This document shows positions 20,230-30,008 of a stretch of 64,000 nt of DNA, piece by piece. The DNA comes from Cenococcum geophilum 1.58 (taxonomy: Eukaryota; Ascomycota; Dothideomycetes; Gloniales; Gloniaceae): positions 3,560,287 through 3,624,286 of the forward strand of contig KV748183.1 of the NCBI GenBank assembly GCA_001692895.1. The letters run 5' to 3'. The position numbers and the translations under genes are program-made. Below the pieces are notes generated by a model that was given only the letters and a program-made list of their open reading frames with translations, ran no database searches and had not been told where the DNA came from. Position 1 is the first letter of the stretch. The number at the start of each line of letters is the position of its first letter.

Positions 20230-23200
20230 TCAAGTTAAACTTTTACATATCCAGACTCTTCCACTTCCAACACCAATGCCAATTTTCTTCCCTATCACCG
20301 CCGAACATGACGGCCGATACTCTGACGGTAGCCATACTATGTTTTCTGAATTGTGTGTTATCCAGGTCCCATCTGAACTCAACGCTAGGCCTTGACATCT
20401 AGGATTCTGAGGCTCTATAACAGTCCGCGTACTACTTGGAGCTAATGGCGTTGCACTAATACTGACAGTACCAATTTCAGTGCGTAGATACGAGCCAGTG
20501 GTGCCGAATGATATGTTGCGGAGCACTTTGCCAATCTCGAGTGTCTGCAGGCACGCGCCGCTGCTTGCGTCCCAGATCTTGACCGTGCGGTCGTTTGACG
20601 CCGACGCGAGCCGGGTCGAGTCGTGAGAGAAGGCCACTGAGCTGACGTAGTCGCTGTGGCCCTCGAGCGTCTGCAGGCACGCGCCGCTGCTCGCGTCCCA
20701 GATCTTGACCGTGCCGTCGTCTGACGCCGACGCGAGCCGGGCCGAGTCGTGAGAGAAGGCCACTGAGCTGACGTAGTCGCTGTGGCCTCGAGCGTCTGCA
20801 GGCACGCGCCGCTGCTCGCGTCCCAGATCCTGACCGTGCCGCCGCTGATACCGACGCGAGCCGGGTCGAGTCGTGAGAAAAGGCCACTGAGCTGACGCTG
20901 TGGCCCTCGAGCGTCTGCAGGCACGCGCCGCTGCTCGCGTCCCAGATCCTGACCGTGCCGCCGCCTGATACCGACGCGAGCCGGGTCGAGTCGTGAGAAA
21001 AGGCCACTGAGCTGACGCTGTGGCCCTCGAGCGTCTGCAGGCACGCGCCGCTGCTCGCGTCCCAGATCTTGACCGTGCGGTCGCCTGACGCCGACGCGAG
21101 CCCGGGTCGAGTCGTGAGAAAAGGCCACTGACCTGACGTAGTCGCTGTGGCCCTCGAGCGTCTGCAGGCACGCGCCGCTGCTCGCGTCCCAGATCTTTGA
21201 CTGTGCGGTCGCCTGACGCCGACGCGAGCCGGGCCGAGTCGTGAAGAAAGGCCACTGACCTGACGTAGCGTTGTGGCCCTCGAGCGTCTGCAGGCACGCG
21301 CCGCTGCTCGCGTCCCAGATCTTGACCGTGCGGTCGCCTGACGCCGACGCGAGCCGGGTCGAGTCGTGGGAGAAGGCACTGAGCTGACGTAGCCGCTGTG
21401 GACCTCGAGCGTCTGCAGGCACGCGCCGCTGCTCGCGTCCAGATCTTGACCGTGCGGTCGTTTGACGCCGACGCGAGCGGGCCGAGTCGTGAGAGAAGCC
21501 ACTGAGCTGACGTGGTCGCTGTGGCCCTCGAGCGTCTGCAGGCACGCGCCGCTGCTCGCGTCCCAGATCTTGACCGTGCGGTCGCCTGACACCGACGCGA
21601 GCCGGCCGAGTCGTGAGAGAAGGCCACTGAGCTGACGTAGTCGCTGTGGCCCTCGAGCGTCTGCAGGCACGCGCCGCTGCTCGCGTCCCAGATCTTGACC
21701 GTGCCGTCGTCTGACGCCGACGCCGAGCCGGGTCGAGTCGTGAGAGAAGGCCACCGAGCCGACGTAGCCCGCCGTGGACCTCGAGCGTCTGCAGGCACGC
21801 GCCGCTGCTCGCGTCCCAGATCTTGACCGTGCCGTCGTCTGACGCCGACGCGAGCCGGGCCGAGTCGTGAGAGAAGGCCACTGAGCTGACGTAGTCGCTG
21901 TGGCCCTCGAGCGTCTGCAGGCACGCGCTCCAGCCGTCGCCCATAGCCGGCTTAATAATGATCCATTCCGGCTCTTCGTGCTGAAACAGCCTTCTCACCA
22001 AGCTCCTTGTTGGACTGAATAGCGGCGCAGATGCATATGCCTGAAGAGGGCTACTCTCGATTGCTCTCTTGTGATACATAACGAATCGATGCGCATCATG
22101 AACAAGCTCAGTAAATGGAGTTGCTTCCTCTCTTCCCTAGTTTGTGTCAGTATGACAAACATCTATATTGCTTGTTTCGAACATACCTGGACCAGCAACC
22201 GCAGTTCCGCCATCGAGATCACGCCTTTCGGCATACTCTTGCACAGACTAAGAGCTTCTAGCCAGTACAGATACATCTTCCTTAGGAACACATCGATAAC
22301 GCCTCCGTCCTGCAGATCGTCTACATGGATCGCTGAAGACGTGGGATTTGAGTCGCATAGATGATCCACCCAGTAAATACACGAGTAGCGCGATGCTGCT
22401 AACGGATCTAGATCTGGCTGTTTGACGTCCTCGACAGGATATCCTAACGCTCCTAAGCCGTACATATCCCGCTGCAGGGTCCTGGACAGGATTTTGAGTG
22501 ACCTGACAAAGATAGTATAATGAACATCCTCCCTTCCAGATGGGAACACTACTTCAGCCGCCCTAGCGAGGAGAAAGTCCTTGGCCGACTGATGCACAAA
22601 GTAAATTGTCTCTTCTCGCAGGGTGAGGAATGAGCCACAAAGGCTGATGATCTCCCGTATCGACTCTGGGTCGTCAGCTATGTCTTCGAGCTGTTCGACG
22701 AGGGCCGCCAGCTCTGCCAGCGTGACTGGGCGGTACACAAGTGCGATCGAAGCCAGCGTTTGCTTGCAGAGTTCAGCATCGTCCGACTTGCTGATCTGCT
22801 GCATCATCCGCTCGTACAGGCAGTCCAGTCCAGGCGGGAACGAGTCCAACTTCTTCAGCACGTTCCGTTCCGACGTCGCCTCGAGGTTTTGGCACACCAG
22901 AGCTACCCAGAGGAAAGTGTCGTTTGCATTCGACGTCAGATGCTCTAGCACGGCGTCTCGGGTCCGTTCGTTGTACTTCTTCTGCTGCGCCAGCTGAGAC
23001 ACCTTTTGCTCGATGAAGATGCTGACAGCTGTTGACACGGACTCGGCGTTCAGCTCAAGGCTCAGCCTCACCTTGTGGCCTGCCCGCTCTAGCCGTTCCT
23101 CAATGTCCGGCCAGTTGCGGCTGGAGACGATCCACTTGACGCGAGAAGACGCGGGTGACTGCTTCGCAATGAAGTCGAGCAGCTTTGGCAAGTCGGTAAC

Positions 23201-24445
23201 ACACTCATCCAGCGCGTCGATGATGAAGTATGTGGTGTTTAAGCTCGGGTCTCGCAGCACGTCCGTGAAGACCTCCGTTAAGGCAACCCAGGCATTCGCG
23301 TCCTCGAAGAGGACTTTGCCCGCATAGTCGTGCTTCTTCCGTATATGCGAGATGAGCGATGGCTGCTGTTCAACAAGCAAGTAAAGCAGACCTCGCAGCA
23401 CGGCCGTGGCGTCGTTGATCCGCGAGTCAGTGGCCTGGCAGAAGAAGTAGGTCAGAAGAGCCGTGTTGGCTATCGACTTGTGTAGCTCGTTAATGATGCC
23501 GCAGAGCAGCATCGTTTTGCCTTTGCCAGGATCGCCCTTGATCCATAGCAGTCGGCTCTGCTGGTCGTCACGCCATCGTTGAAAGTCGGGATTTTCGAGG
23601 ATCCAGTGGTATGAGTTGGCTAGCAGGCCGCCCTTAGTCTCCTCAATACGCTTCTTGTCATCGCGGGGGTCGGTAAGGCGTAAGTCTTTCATGCATTTCT
23701 CTAGCTTGCTAATCTCGTCCAGGAGCCGTTTAAATGCCCCCCTAGTCCCTTCGCCATAGATAGGGGGTATATAAACGCCGAAAATACCTAACAATGAGTA
23801 CGCCTCATCTTCTTCGAGCTTGGTGTGCCGGCCTTCTTTCCACGACAATCTCTCGTTGACGTTGAACTGCGACAAACAAGCTCCTTGAAGCGCTAAATCA
23901 GGAATTCCTGTTATTTCGTAAATCTGTCGCCTTAGCGATCTCTTGTCACCAAGTCTCTTCTGTTCTTGGGAGAAGAACTCGACCGAACTTGGGGCAAGAA
24001 GCTCTTGGAGCGTCCAGCCCCGAGTAAACCATCTGCTTCTCTGGAAATCCGGCTCCCACGGCGGCGAAGTGAACTCTTCATTGGTATTAAAAAGGGGGCT
24101 GGAGACATCTGATAGATAGACGTAGCATCGAGTGGCGTTGCGGTACCACCGAAACATAGAGTTAATGGCCTGCGAGAGTTCGGCGTGGTTTGCTTTGTTA
24201 ATGCAGCAGGTGTCAATCCAGAAGTATTGCAAGCCGTCCTTCCGTGCTTGTTCTCCACAAAACTGGATCTTCTTGAAGCCAGGCTTATCCTCGCCTGTGC
24301 CGTTTGTTAGGTCTTCGAAGGTGACCTCCTCAGTATCCGCCCCCCATGTGTGTGAGAGTATCGCATAGGGAGGGATTGCATCGTCGCCTATGAACTCCTC
24401 GGCGAAGCTGAAGTTGCTAGTGTTGCTACGTAGCAAAAGACGCAT
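20230..24445 (-). CDS. HET-NACHT-WD40 (HNWD-type) NOD-like receptor, WD40 part out of frame
   Basis: The first exon, 24445-22187, encodes 753 residues. The HET domain (about 28-165) has YAILSHTW, YFWIDTCCINK and RGWTLQELLAP. A NACHT NTPase follows, with Walker A GDPGKGKT at 304-311 and Walker B FIIDALDEC near 407-415. A 50-nt GTATGT...TAG intron (22186-22137) leads in phase 0 to GREEATPFTELVHDAHRF, YHKRAIESSPLQAYASA and the WD40 array. Twelve near-identical units follow, then a divergent C-terminus ending CKSLT. The architecture is that of Podospora het-d/het-e/het-r genes, in which the WD40 face recognises a non-self partner and the HET domain triggers cell death. The HET-NACHT half is intact. 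The WD40 half contains several frame-changing indels as sequenced, so no full-length product can be read. This is either a pseudogene or a repeat-assembly artefact. Confidence 0.85.
20543..21920 (-). repeat. Twelve-unit, 126-bp high-identity WD40 repeat array
   Basis: The anchor codons for ACLQTLE recur at 20543, 20669, 20794, 20913, 21033, 21160, 21286, 21411, 21534, 21659, 21787 and 21913. The spacings are 126, 125, 119, 120, 127, 126, 125, 123, 125, 128 and 126 bp. The in-frame unit is 42 codons (for example GHSDYVSSVAFSHDS then RLASASDDGTVKIWDASSG). Two spacings reflect an in-frame loss of six bases; at least six others break the frame. Units differ mainly at a few codons, as expected for an array kept similar by recombination. 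Confidence 0.9.
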
Positions 24446-24925
24446 TGCTTTCGGGGTATGCTGACGGGCGCATGCGGTAGGGAAATGGCGCCTAGGAGGC
24501 TCAAATGCGGCAGCCTAAGTTAAGCGTGAGGCACGGCAAGTCGCTCGTACGCCGAGAGTACAAGTCCTAACTGTTGAGGTTAGCGAGGATAAAGGAAAAT
24601 AGAACGCTAAGCTCTACCAAAGAAGTACATGTAACCATGATACTGCTCAAGGTATATCTTAAGTGTTGCAAGAAGCTTGAATAGATTCAGCTTGGGGCGG
24701 GTAAGAGGTGTGGCTGGTCGCACAGCCCAGAGTATGGCGTAGTAAGAAGGCGAATTTGCAAGCCACCCGACTGAATATGCTCGTATCTTGGGGTAGACGA
24801 ACACCTTGGTCACGCTAGCAGGGAGGACGGCCGACCCGCTCTGGCCATACCCTTGTTTTTGTGGCGTTTCCCAGATATTAGCGCGGTCAAAGCTACGATC
24901 CACTTTATAAAGGAGACAGGACGTT
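24446..24925. other. Upstream region of the HNWD-type gene
   Basis: This holds the presumed promoter of the receptor gene. A 98-codon open frame on the - strand (24607-24903) has no recognisable features. Confidence 0.35.
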
Positions 24926-25075
24926 TACAAGGGGGTAACATGAACAGGTCAGACGCCCACCCTGCTAGTACAGTAAACAAAATAACCTGGCCCCGCTATG
25001 TCACTCTGGACTCGCTTATTTCTTCACCCATACTAGCAGGGTGGGCGTCTGACCCGTTCATGTTACCCCCTTGTA
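24926..25075. mobile_element. 150-bp inverted-repeat miniature element (MITE-like)
   Basis: The left arm, 24926-24970, and right arm, 25031-25075, are 45-bp inverted repeats with one mismatch, beginning TACAAGGGGGTAACATGAAC. They enclose a 60-bp loop. Ends in TA are consistent with Tc1/mariner-type insertion. The terminal motif AAGGGGGTAAC is also present at the left end of the mariner relic near 26347, so the two may share a transposase. Confidence 0.8.
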
Positions 25076-25117
25076 CACCTAAGCGAACAATAAGCCGATC
25101 TCAATAAGCGAATACAC

Positions 25118-26107
25118 TACAGGGTTGTGTCCCCCTTTAGCGAGCGCTGTGAGATTTCAAATTCGGTACTCGCATCCAATCTCGCTCAATTGCTACCAGC
25201 TATACATAGTAATTGTAGCGAAGCCGTATGCCTGGCTTTAACAACTTTGCTTCTAGCGATCGGCCTTCTTCCGCGGTGTCGTGATCTTTATTAATATCGT
25301 GAGGTTTCCACCCATACAATATTGCTAAATTTCAGCAGCAGTTGCAGAGACAGCGTTGAATTTGCGTTTTGGCGGAGGCGTAGGCAAAAAAGGGAGAAAG
25401 AGGAAGCGTACGTCAGGCAAGTTCTAAATTGTTTTAATTTAATTCTCCTAGCTAATAAGAATAATTCTCCAGGGCAACCAAAAAGGTCCTTGCGTGCAGC
25501 CACAGCCGTTTGCTACAGTGATGTGCACGACCAGCTTCCACCCCCCCCTTTAGCGAGAGCTCCAAAATTTTACATTCGGTACGCGCATCCAATCTCGCCT
25601 GATTGCCACCAACTGTACATAGTAATTGTAGCGAAGCCTTATGCTTGGCTGCAAGAACCTTACTTCTGCAGTTCGTCAATATCGTGAGGTTTCCACCTAT
25701 ACGATATCACCAAATTTCATCGGCAATTGCAGAGACACCGTTGTATTCGCGTTTTGGCGGAGGTATAGGCAAAAGAGGAAGCGTATGTCAAGGAAGTGTA
25801 CGTCAGGCAAGTTCTGAGTTGCTTCAATTTGATTCCCCTGGCCGACGAAGGCGATTCTCCAGGGTAACCAAAAAGGTCCTTGCGCGTTGCCATAGGCATT
25901 CGCTACAATTACTATGTACAGTTGGTGGCAATCAGGCGAGATTGGATGCGCGTACCGAATGTAAAATTTTGGAGCTCTCTGCACATCACTGTATAATTAC
26001 TCTGTATAGCTGGTGGCAATTAAGCGAGATTGGATGCGAGTACCGAATTTGAAATCTCACAGCGCTCGCTAAAGGGGGGGGTGAAGCTGGCCGTACACAA
26101 CCCTGTA
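25118..26107. mobile_element. 990-bp foldback element with nested, related inner copy
   Basis: The outer ends are inverted repeats of over 100 bp: TACAGGGTTGTG at 25118 matches the complement ending at 26107. The arms continue through a TTTAGCGAGCGCTGTGAG block and a CGCATCCAATCTCGC block. Inside, a second pair of related arms (about 25545-25640 and 25888-25978) is inverted in the same way. A segment of about 190 bp (25312-25500) recurs in direct orientation at about 25685-25890. The structure suggests one copy of a non-autonomous family inserted in another. Open frames on either strand arise from the repeats and do not look like genes. Confidence 0.75.
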
Positions 26108-26345
26108 CACCTCCTAACTGACTATACCGGCGGCGCGAAGAAATTCCGAAGAGAATACGTTAATTAGCCTAAAGAGGTAAAAGGCTAACTGATAAGAGGG
26201 CGAGAAGATTTGATAAATAAGAGCGTGAAGATTTAACAAATAAGAGCGAAGAAGAGTGCGAGAGGGCGAGAGGGCGAGACGAGCCCAATCTAATTTTTTC
26301 TTAGGCGGTACTAAACTCCTTTCGGAACTGACGTTCCTCTAGGCA
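26108..26345. other. Spacer between repeats, GA-rich tract
   Basis: Contains a purine-rich stretch of GAGGGCGAGA-type repeats at about 26190-26285. No gene seen. The sequence turns AT-rich and TpA-rich immediately after. Confidence 0.4.
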
Positions 26346-26900
26346 TATAAGGGGGTAACCTAAGCGGGTCACCAGCGCTCTCTGCAAGCGCCTCCGTTAG
26401 TGCTTATAATTGCTATATCGCCATATTAAAAACAGTGCTTATTTAGTATTTTGTAGGCCCCCTATTAGCAGCAATTACAGCTAAGCAGCGCTCCCTTATA
26501 TTGCCTGTGTACTTTTTAAATTCTTTAGGCTCGAGCTTCTCCCATTCCTCCTCGGCGTACTACCGTACTTCCTTCTTTGTTATAGGGAACCGGCGTTATA
26601 TCCTCCCCTTTAATAGCCTCTAGACGTTCTTAATTATATTTAAATTAGGGGAATTTGCTAGCTATTCCATTATAAGCATACTATTTTATTCCTAAGCTAG
26701 GCGCGTAGCTTTTACTAAGTAAATTAAGGCATTATCCTTTACAAGAATAGGCTAGTATTATAGTATCTGCCATAATTTCTATGTAAAAGTCTTAATATTA
26801 GGGTATATATAGGTATGGTAGATATTAGCGACTTAGTTAACTGAGGTATAAGTATAGTAAGAAGGATGTATATAAGCCTATATAATTAGATTGTCTATAA
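26346..26900 (-). mobile_element. Tc1/mariner-type transposon relic, C-terminal part of transposase
   Basis: The left end near 26346 starts TATAAGGGGGTAACCTAAGC. Read on the - strand, the sequence gives a mutated DDE transposase end: KDNALIYLVKATRLA (second catalytic Asp region), then LANSPNLNIIKNV (derived from a WPANSPDLNPIENVW-type motif), RLLKGRI and the tail EEEWEKLEPKEFKKYTGNIR, ERCLAVIAANRG. Stops are TAG/TAA, as after RIP. The N-terminal half and right inverted repeat were not found, so the element is truncated. Confidence 0.75.
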
Positions 26901-26999
26901 ATAAGGATCTAAAGCTAGAGAAAGGAAAGGAGAAGAAAAGTAGCGCCGGTTAAAGTAGGGTTCTTTTATACGGTCCTCTAGTTATATAACCGTAAAGTT

Positions 27000-27112
27000 T
27001 TACTAAGTTTTGCTAGTTAAGTTCTATTAAGTTCTATTAGTTAAGTTTTGCTAAGTTTTATTAAGTTTTACTAGTTAAGTTTTACTAAGTTCTACTAAGT
27101 TCTGCTAGTGCT
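27000..27112. repeat. Short degenerate tandem repeat
   Basis: Degenerate units built on AAGTTTTACT / AAGTTCTATT with CTAGTT interruptions, about 110 bp in all. A run of C follows at 27123-27140. Confidence 0.6.
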
Positions 27113-28300
27113 ATAATATTACCCCCTCCCCCCCCCCCCCTTAGTAAAGCCTGCCCTTAGGCTTTATATATCTATATTACACCTATAGGGCGTTCTTATC
27201 TTTATATTCTTCCGGTAGCCTATTATCTTTACTATATTAGTACTCTATTTACTTATCTAGGTACTTTAGGGGTCCTAGTTTATTAGGGTAACGGCTATAA
27301 AATTCTTAAAGCTTATAGGGACTGCTAATAAAGTTCTATATAGGGTACTAGGTAGGATTTAGGTTATAGCCTTTCTAACTAATATAGTACTTTAACGTTC
27401 TCCTTACTAGCTTATAGGCTAGTATTTCTTTCATTTCCTATTTGTTGTTGCCATTGACTTAAATTAGTAGACCTTATAGTAGGAACTACGGTAAATTTGT
27501 TAATAGGCTAGGTATATAGGTAATATAGGAAAGTTAACAACGTAATAATAACTGGTGAAGTAGTTGCCTAATAGATTAACTCTAATTATATTCTAAGAAT
27601 TACTATAAGGAAGGAACTATCTAGGTAAAGACTATAGTCCTTTAAATACACATCCGTACTCTTAAGAAATCCTCCTTATACGTAAGGTTTGTCTTATACT
27701 TATTATACGTACGTTCCGTTTATACAACTCGTACACTATATACAACATTATATAACCTTAGTTACTATTCCTCGTTATATAGTTCCACTAGTTCTATACT
27801 AGACCGTACTCTTATTAACTAACTAGCTTCTTCTAACTCTTCTCTAAGTAGTTATAATATTATACTTAAAGCGTTTATAATACCATCTCTTTCCTCTTTA
27901 TTTTTGTCTTTAAAGATACCTAGTATCTCTAAGTTATTTATTAGAGGTATAATATCCGTTTAATTAATTTAGTTAATATTTTTACTTATTATACCTAAAG
28001 CTTCTTCTTCTTTATAAGCACAACGCCGTGCTCGGACTGTTGCTGTAATATTATCTCTTAGTAAGATAATGCCATCTCCGTGTTCTCGCTATGCGAAAGA
28101 GGGGTTAGTTTATATTACGCTAGCGAGTCCCTTGTCTTAGTAACCCTCTTTTTATTTAAAGTGCACTAAAGCGAATGTTTAATTATCCTATAACGTTCGC
28201 TCTGTCTCTAACGCTAAGTATACGTGCCCTATTACTTTTAATAGTCTTTAAGTCCCCTTATTAATTGCTGCTAGGGGTTTAGGTCTAATCTACTACTATA
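27113..28300. other. RIP-mutated AT-rich sequence, not assigned
   Basis: No element could be recognised. It lies just beyond the 3' end of the gypsy-1 coding sequence, so it may include that element's 3' LTR, but no second LTR copy is available in the window to prove it. There are no open frames of note. Confidence 0.35.
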
Positions 28301-29561
28301 AAGCTTAATGGTAAGCTAACTTAAGCTTTAGTAGATTTAGAATGTTCTTATAATATAGAGTAGATGGCCTTAGAGGCTTAGATTGCTGCTTTTGCTTATT
28401 TACTTTGTCTTAAAAAGGTTTATAAGAAGGTTTGTTCTAAGGAGTAGAAACTTATAAAATAAGGTTTATAGGAACTTAGTAATAAAAAAATGGATTCTCT
28501 TCTAATAGAAAAGGAAATAACTCTAAGTAGTTTAGCAATTGTTCTTCCTATATCCCCCTTAGGTAGCTCGTTCTTTAGTAATTCTTTTTTATTAATGTTG
28601 CCTAACCTTTTCTCTTTTAATACTCCTGTACCTTTTCTATAGTGTTCTTTAAATTTTTTAGTGGCTTCTAGGTAGTCTTATTATAGCCTATCTACTTTAC
28701 CTTATACTATATTTTATTGTCTACATTTTTATAACTAACGATTTTTAAAACTTGCTATTTATCTTCCTTTTATCCTCTATACGTGTCTGCTTTATAGGTT
28801 AGTGGCTTAATATTCCCGTATACTAGCTCTAGCATTATAATATACTATATAGGGTAGATCTTTATTTTAGCTAGTAGGTTTAACTTAAATATAACTGGTA
28901 AAATCTTCTTTATAATTTTAAAAGGTCCTAGTTTAACATAGTCTAACTTCTTACTTAGTCGTTAACTCTTAAAATTTTTGTATAGTAGCTATACTTTATC
29001 TCCCTCCTTAAGATCTGGTCCCTCAGATCTCTTAGCGTCGTAGTACTTTTTTATTTTTTACTGTACCACCTTTACTATTTCCGTAAGGTTTGCATAAAGA
29101 TTTATTAACGTCTCTATTCTTTGCTTAGCTATACTACTTATTTTCTTTACTTATTATAGCGATAGTAATATTCTTAGCTTATACCTATAATTCGCCTTAA
29201 ATGGTAATATACCCATTCCTTCTTAGGGTGTTGTATTATATATAAACTGTATAACTAGTAATAGTAATACCTAATTATTCTATATATAATTAATATAATG
29301 CCTTAGATACTGTTCTAGTGTCTAATTTAATCTTTCTATTTAACTATCTGTCTGCGGGTAATATGCAGTAGAAGTTACTGTTTGAACTTCTTACTCCGCT
29401 AAGAATACTTTTTAGAATACTATTATAAATCTTAGATCTTTATCTAATATAATCTTATTTAGTACTCTATGTCTTATAAATACTTCTTTAATATAGATTC
29501 TAGCGATATCTTCTGCTAAGATTTCTTCTATATATGCTATAAAGTATCCCTACTTTATTAG
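28300..29561 (-). mobile_element. Gypsy-1 fragment: integrase C-terminal part and chromodomain
   Basis: Read on the - strand from 29561: KVGYFIAYIEEILAEDIARI and IKEVFIRHRVLNKIILDKD (integrase core), STAYYPQTDS (from the STAYHPQTDGQ-type motif), EGPDLKEGDKV, and near 28640-28760 YKVK-IGYNKTT-KPLKNL, a chromodomain. It ends the polyprotein of a Ty3/gypsy chromovirus. Stops are TAG/TAA only in the parts I followed. The reading continues directly across the copia insertion at 39166-39250. Confidence 0.85.
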
Positions 29562-29779
29562 TGTATAATTACAGCACCTGTTGTACCAAACGCGTACTTA
29601 CGCGTTTGGTGCACCAACCACTTATATGCTAACTAATTAGGGGGGGAGGCGCGTTAGTATATAGACCACGTAGTCTACTTCAATAGAATCGACAGTCACC
29701 ATCTAAACGAGTATACAATACTATACGTATTTCGTGCCCCTGGATACGACTTACTTGTATTATTAAGTTGATACAAACA
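29562..29779 (+). repeat. 5' LTR of the copia element
   Basis: A 218-bp direct repeat of 38943-39160. It contains a short inverted motif around ACGCGTACTTACGCGT. TG...CA ends, preceded by ATTAG. Confidence 0.92.
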
Positions 29780-30008
29780 CTAATTAGTGAGCGCGCACAG
29801 ATTAGCAATTACTTGATACCTCCCCCCGAGCGATATATACGATAGCGACCACCCGTTTAGAATCCTAGTACGACCTGCTAGAAGGTCGGAAGTTGGGGAT
29901 TGCGGACTTATTAATAACTCTATATACTTATTTAAGTCTTAGTATGGTTTACCGGAAGTATAATAGACGCGAATACAGACCTGTACGGAACCCCCCTACC
30001 CTTAAACC

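Noticed and set aside
20230-22079. Three overlapping long frames (425-564 codons) on the - strand
   Set aside because: They are frame-shifted readings of one WD40 array, with Arg/Ala-rich nonsense wherever the frame is wrong; treated as one gene.
24607-24903. 98-codon open frame on the - strand upstream of the HNWD gene
   Set aside because: No domain, no neighbour support, and it lies in a presumed promoter next to repeats; probably chance.
25322-26052. Several open frames of 60-149 codons on both strands
   Set aside because: They fall in the inverted repeats of the foldback element and mirror one another on opposite strands, as repeats do, so they are not independent genes.
27120-27145. 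Long C run as a possible structural or telomere-like signal
   Set aside because: It is a single homopolymer beside a degenerate AT repeat, not a telomeric repeat.
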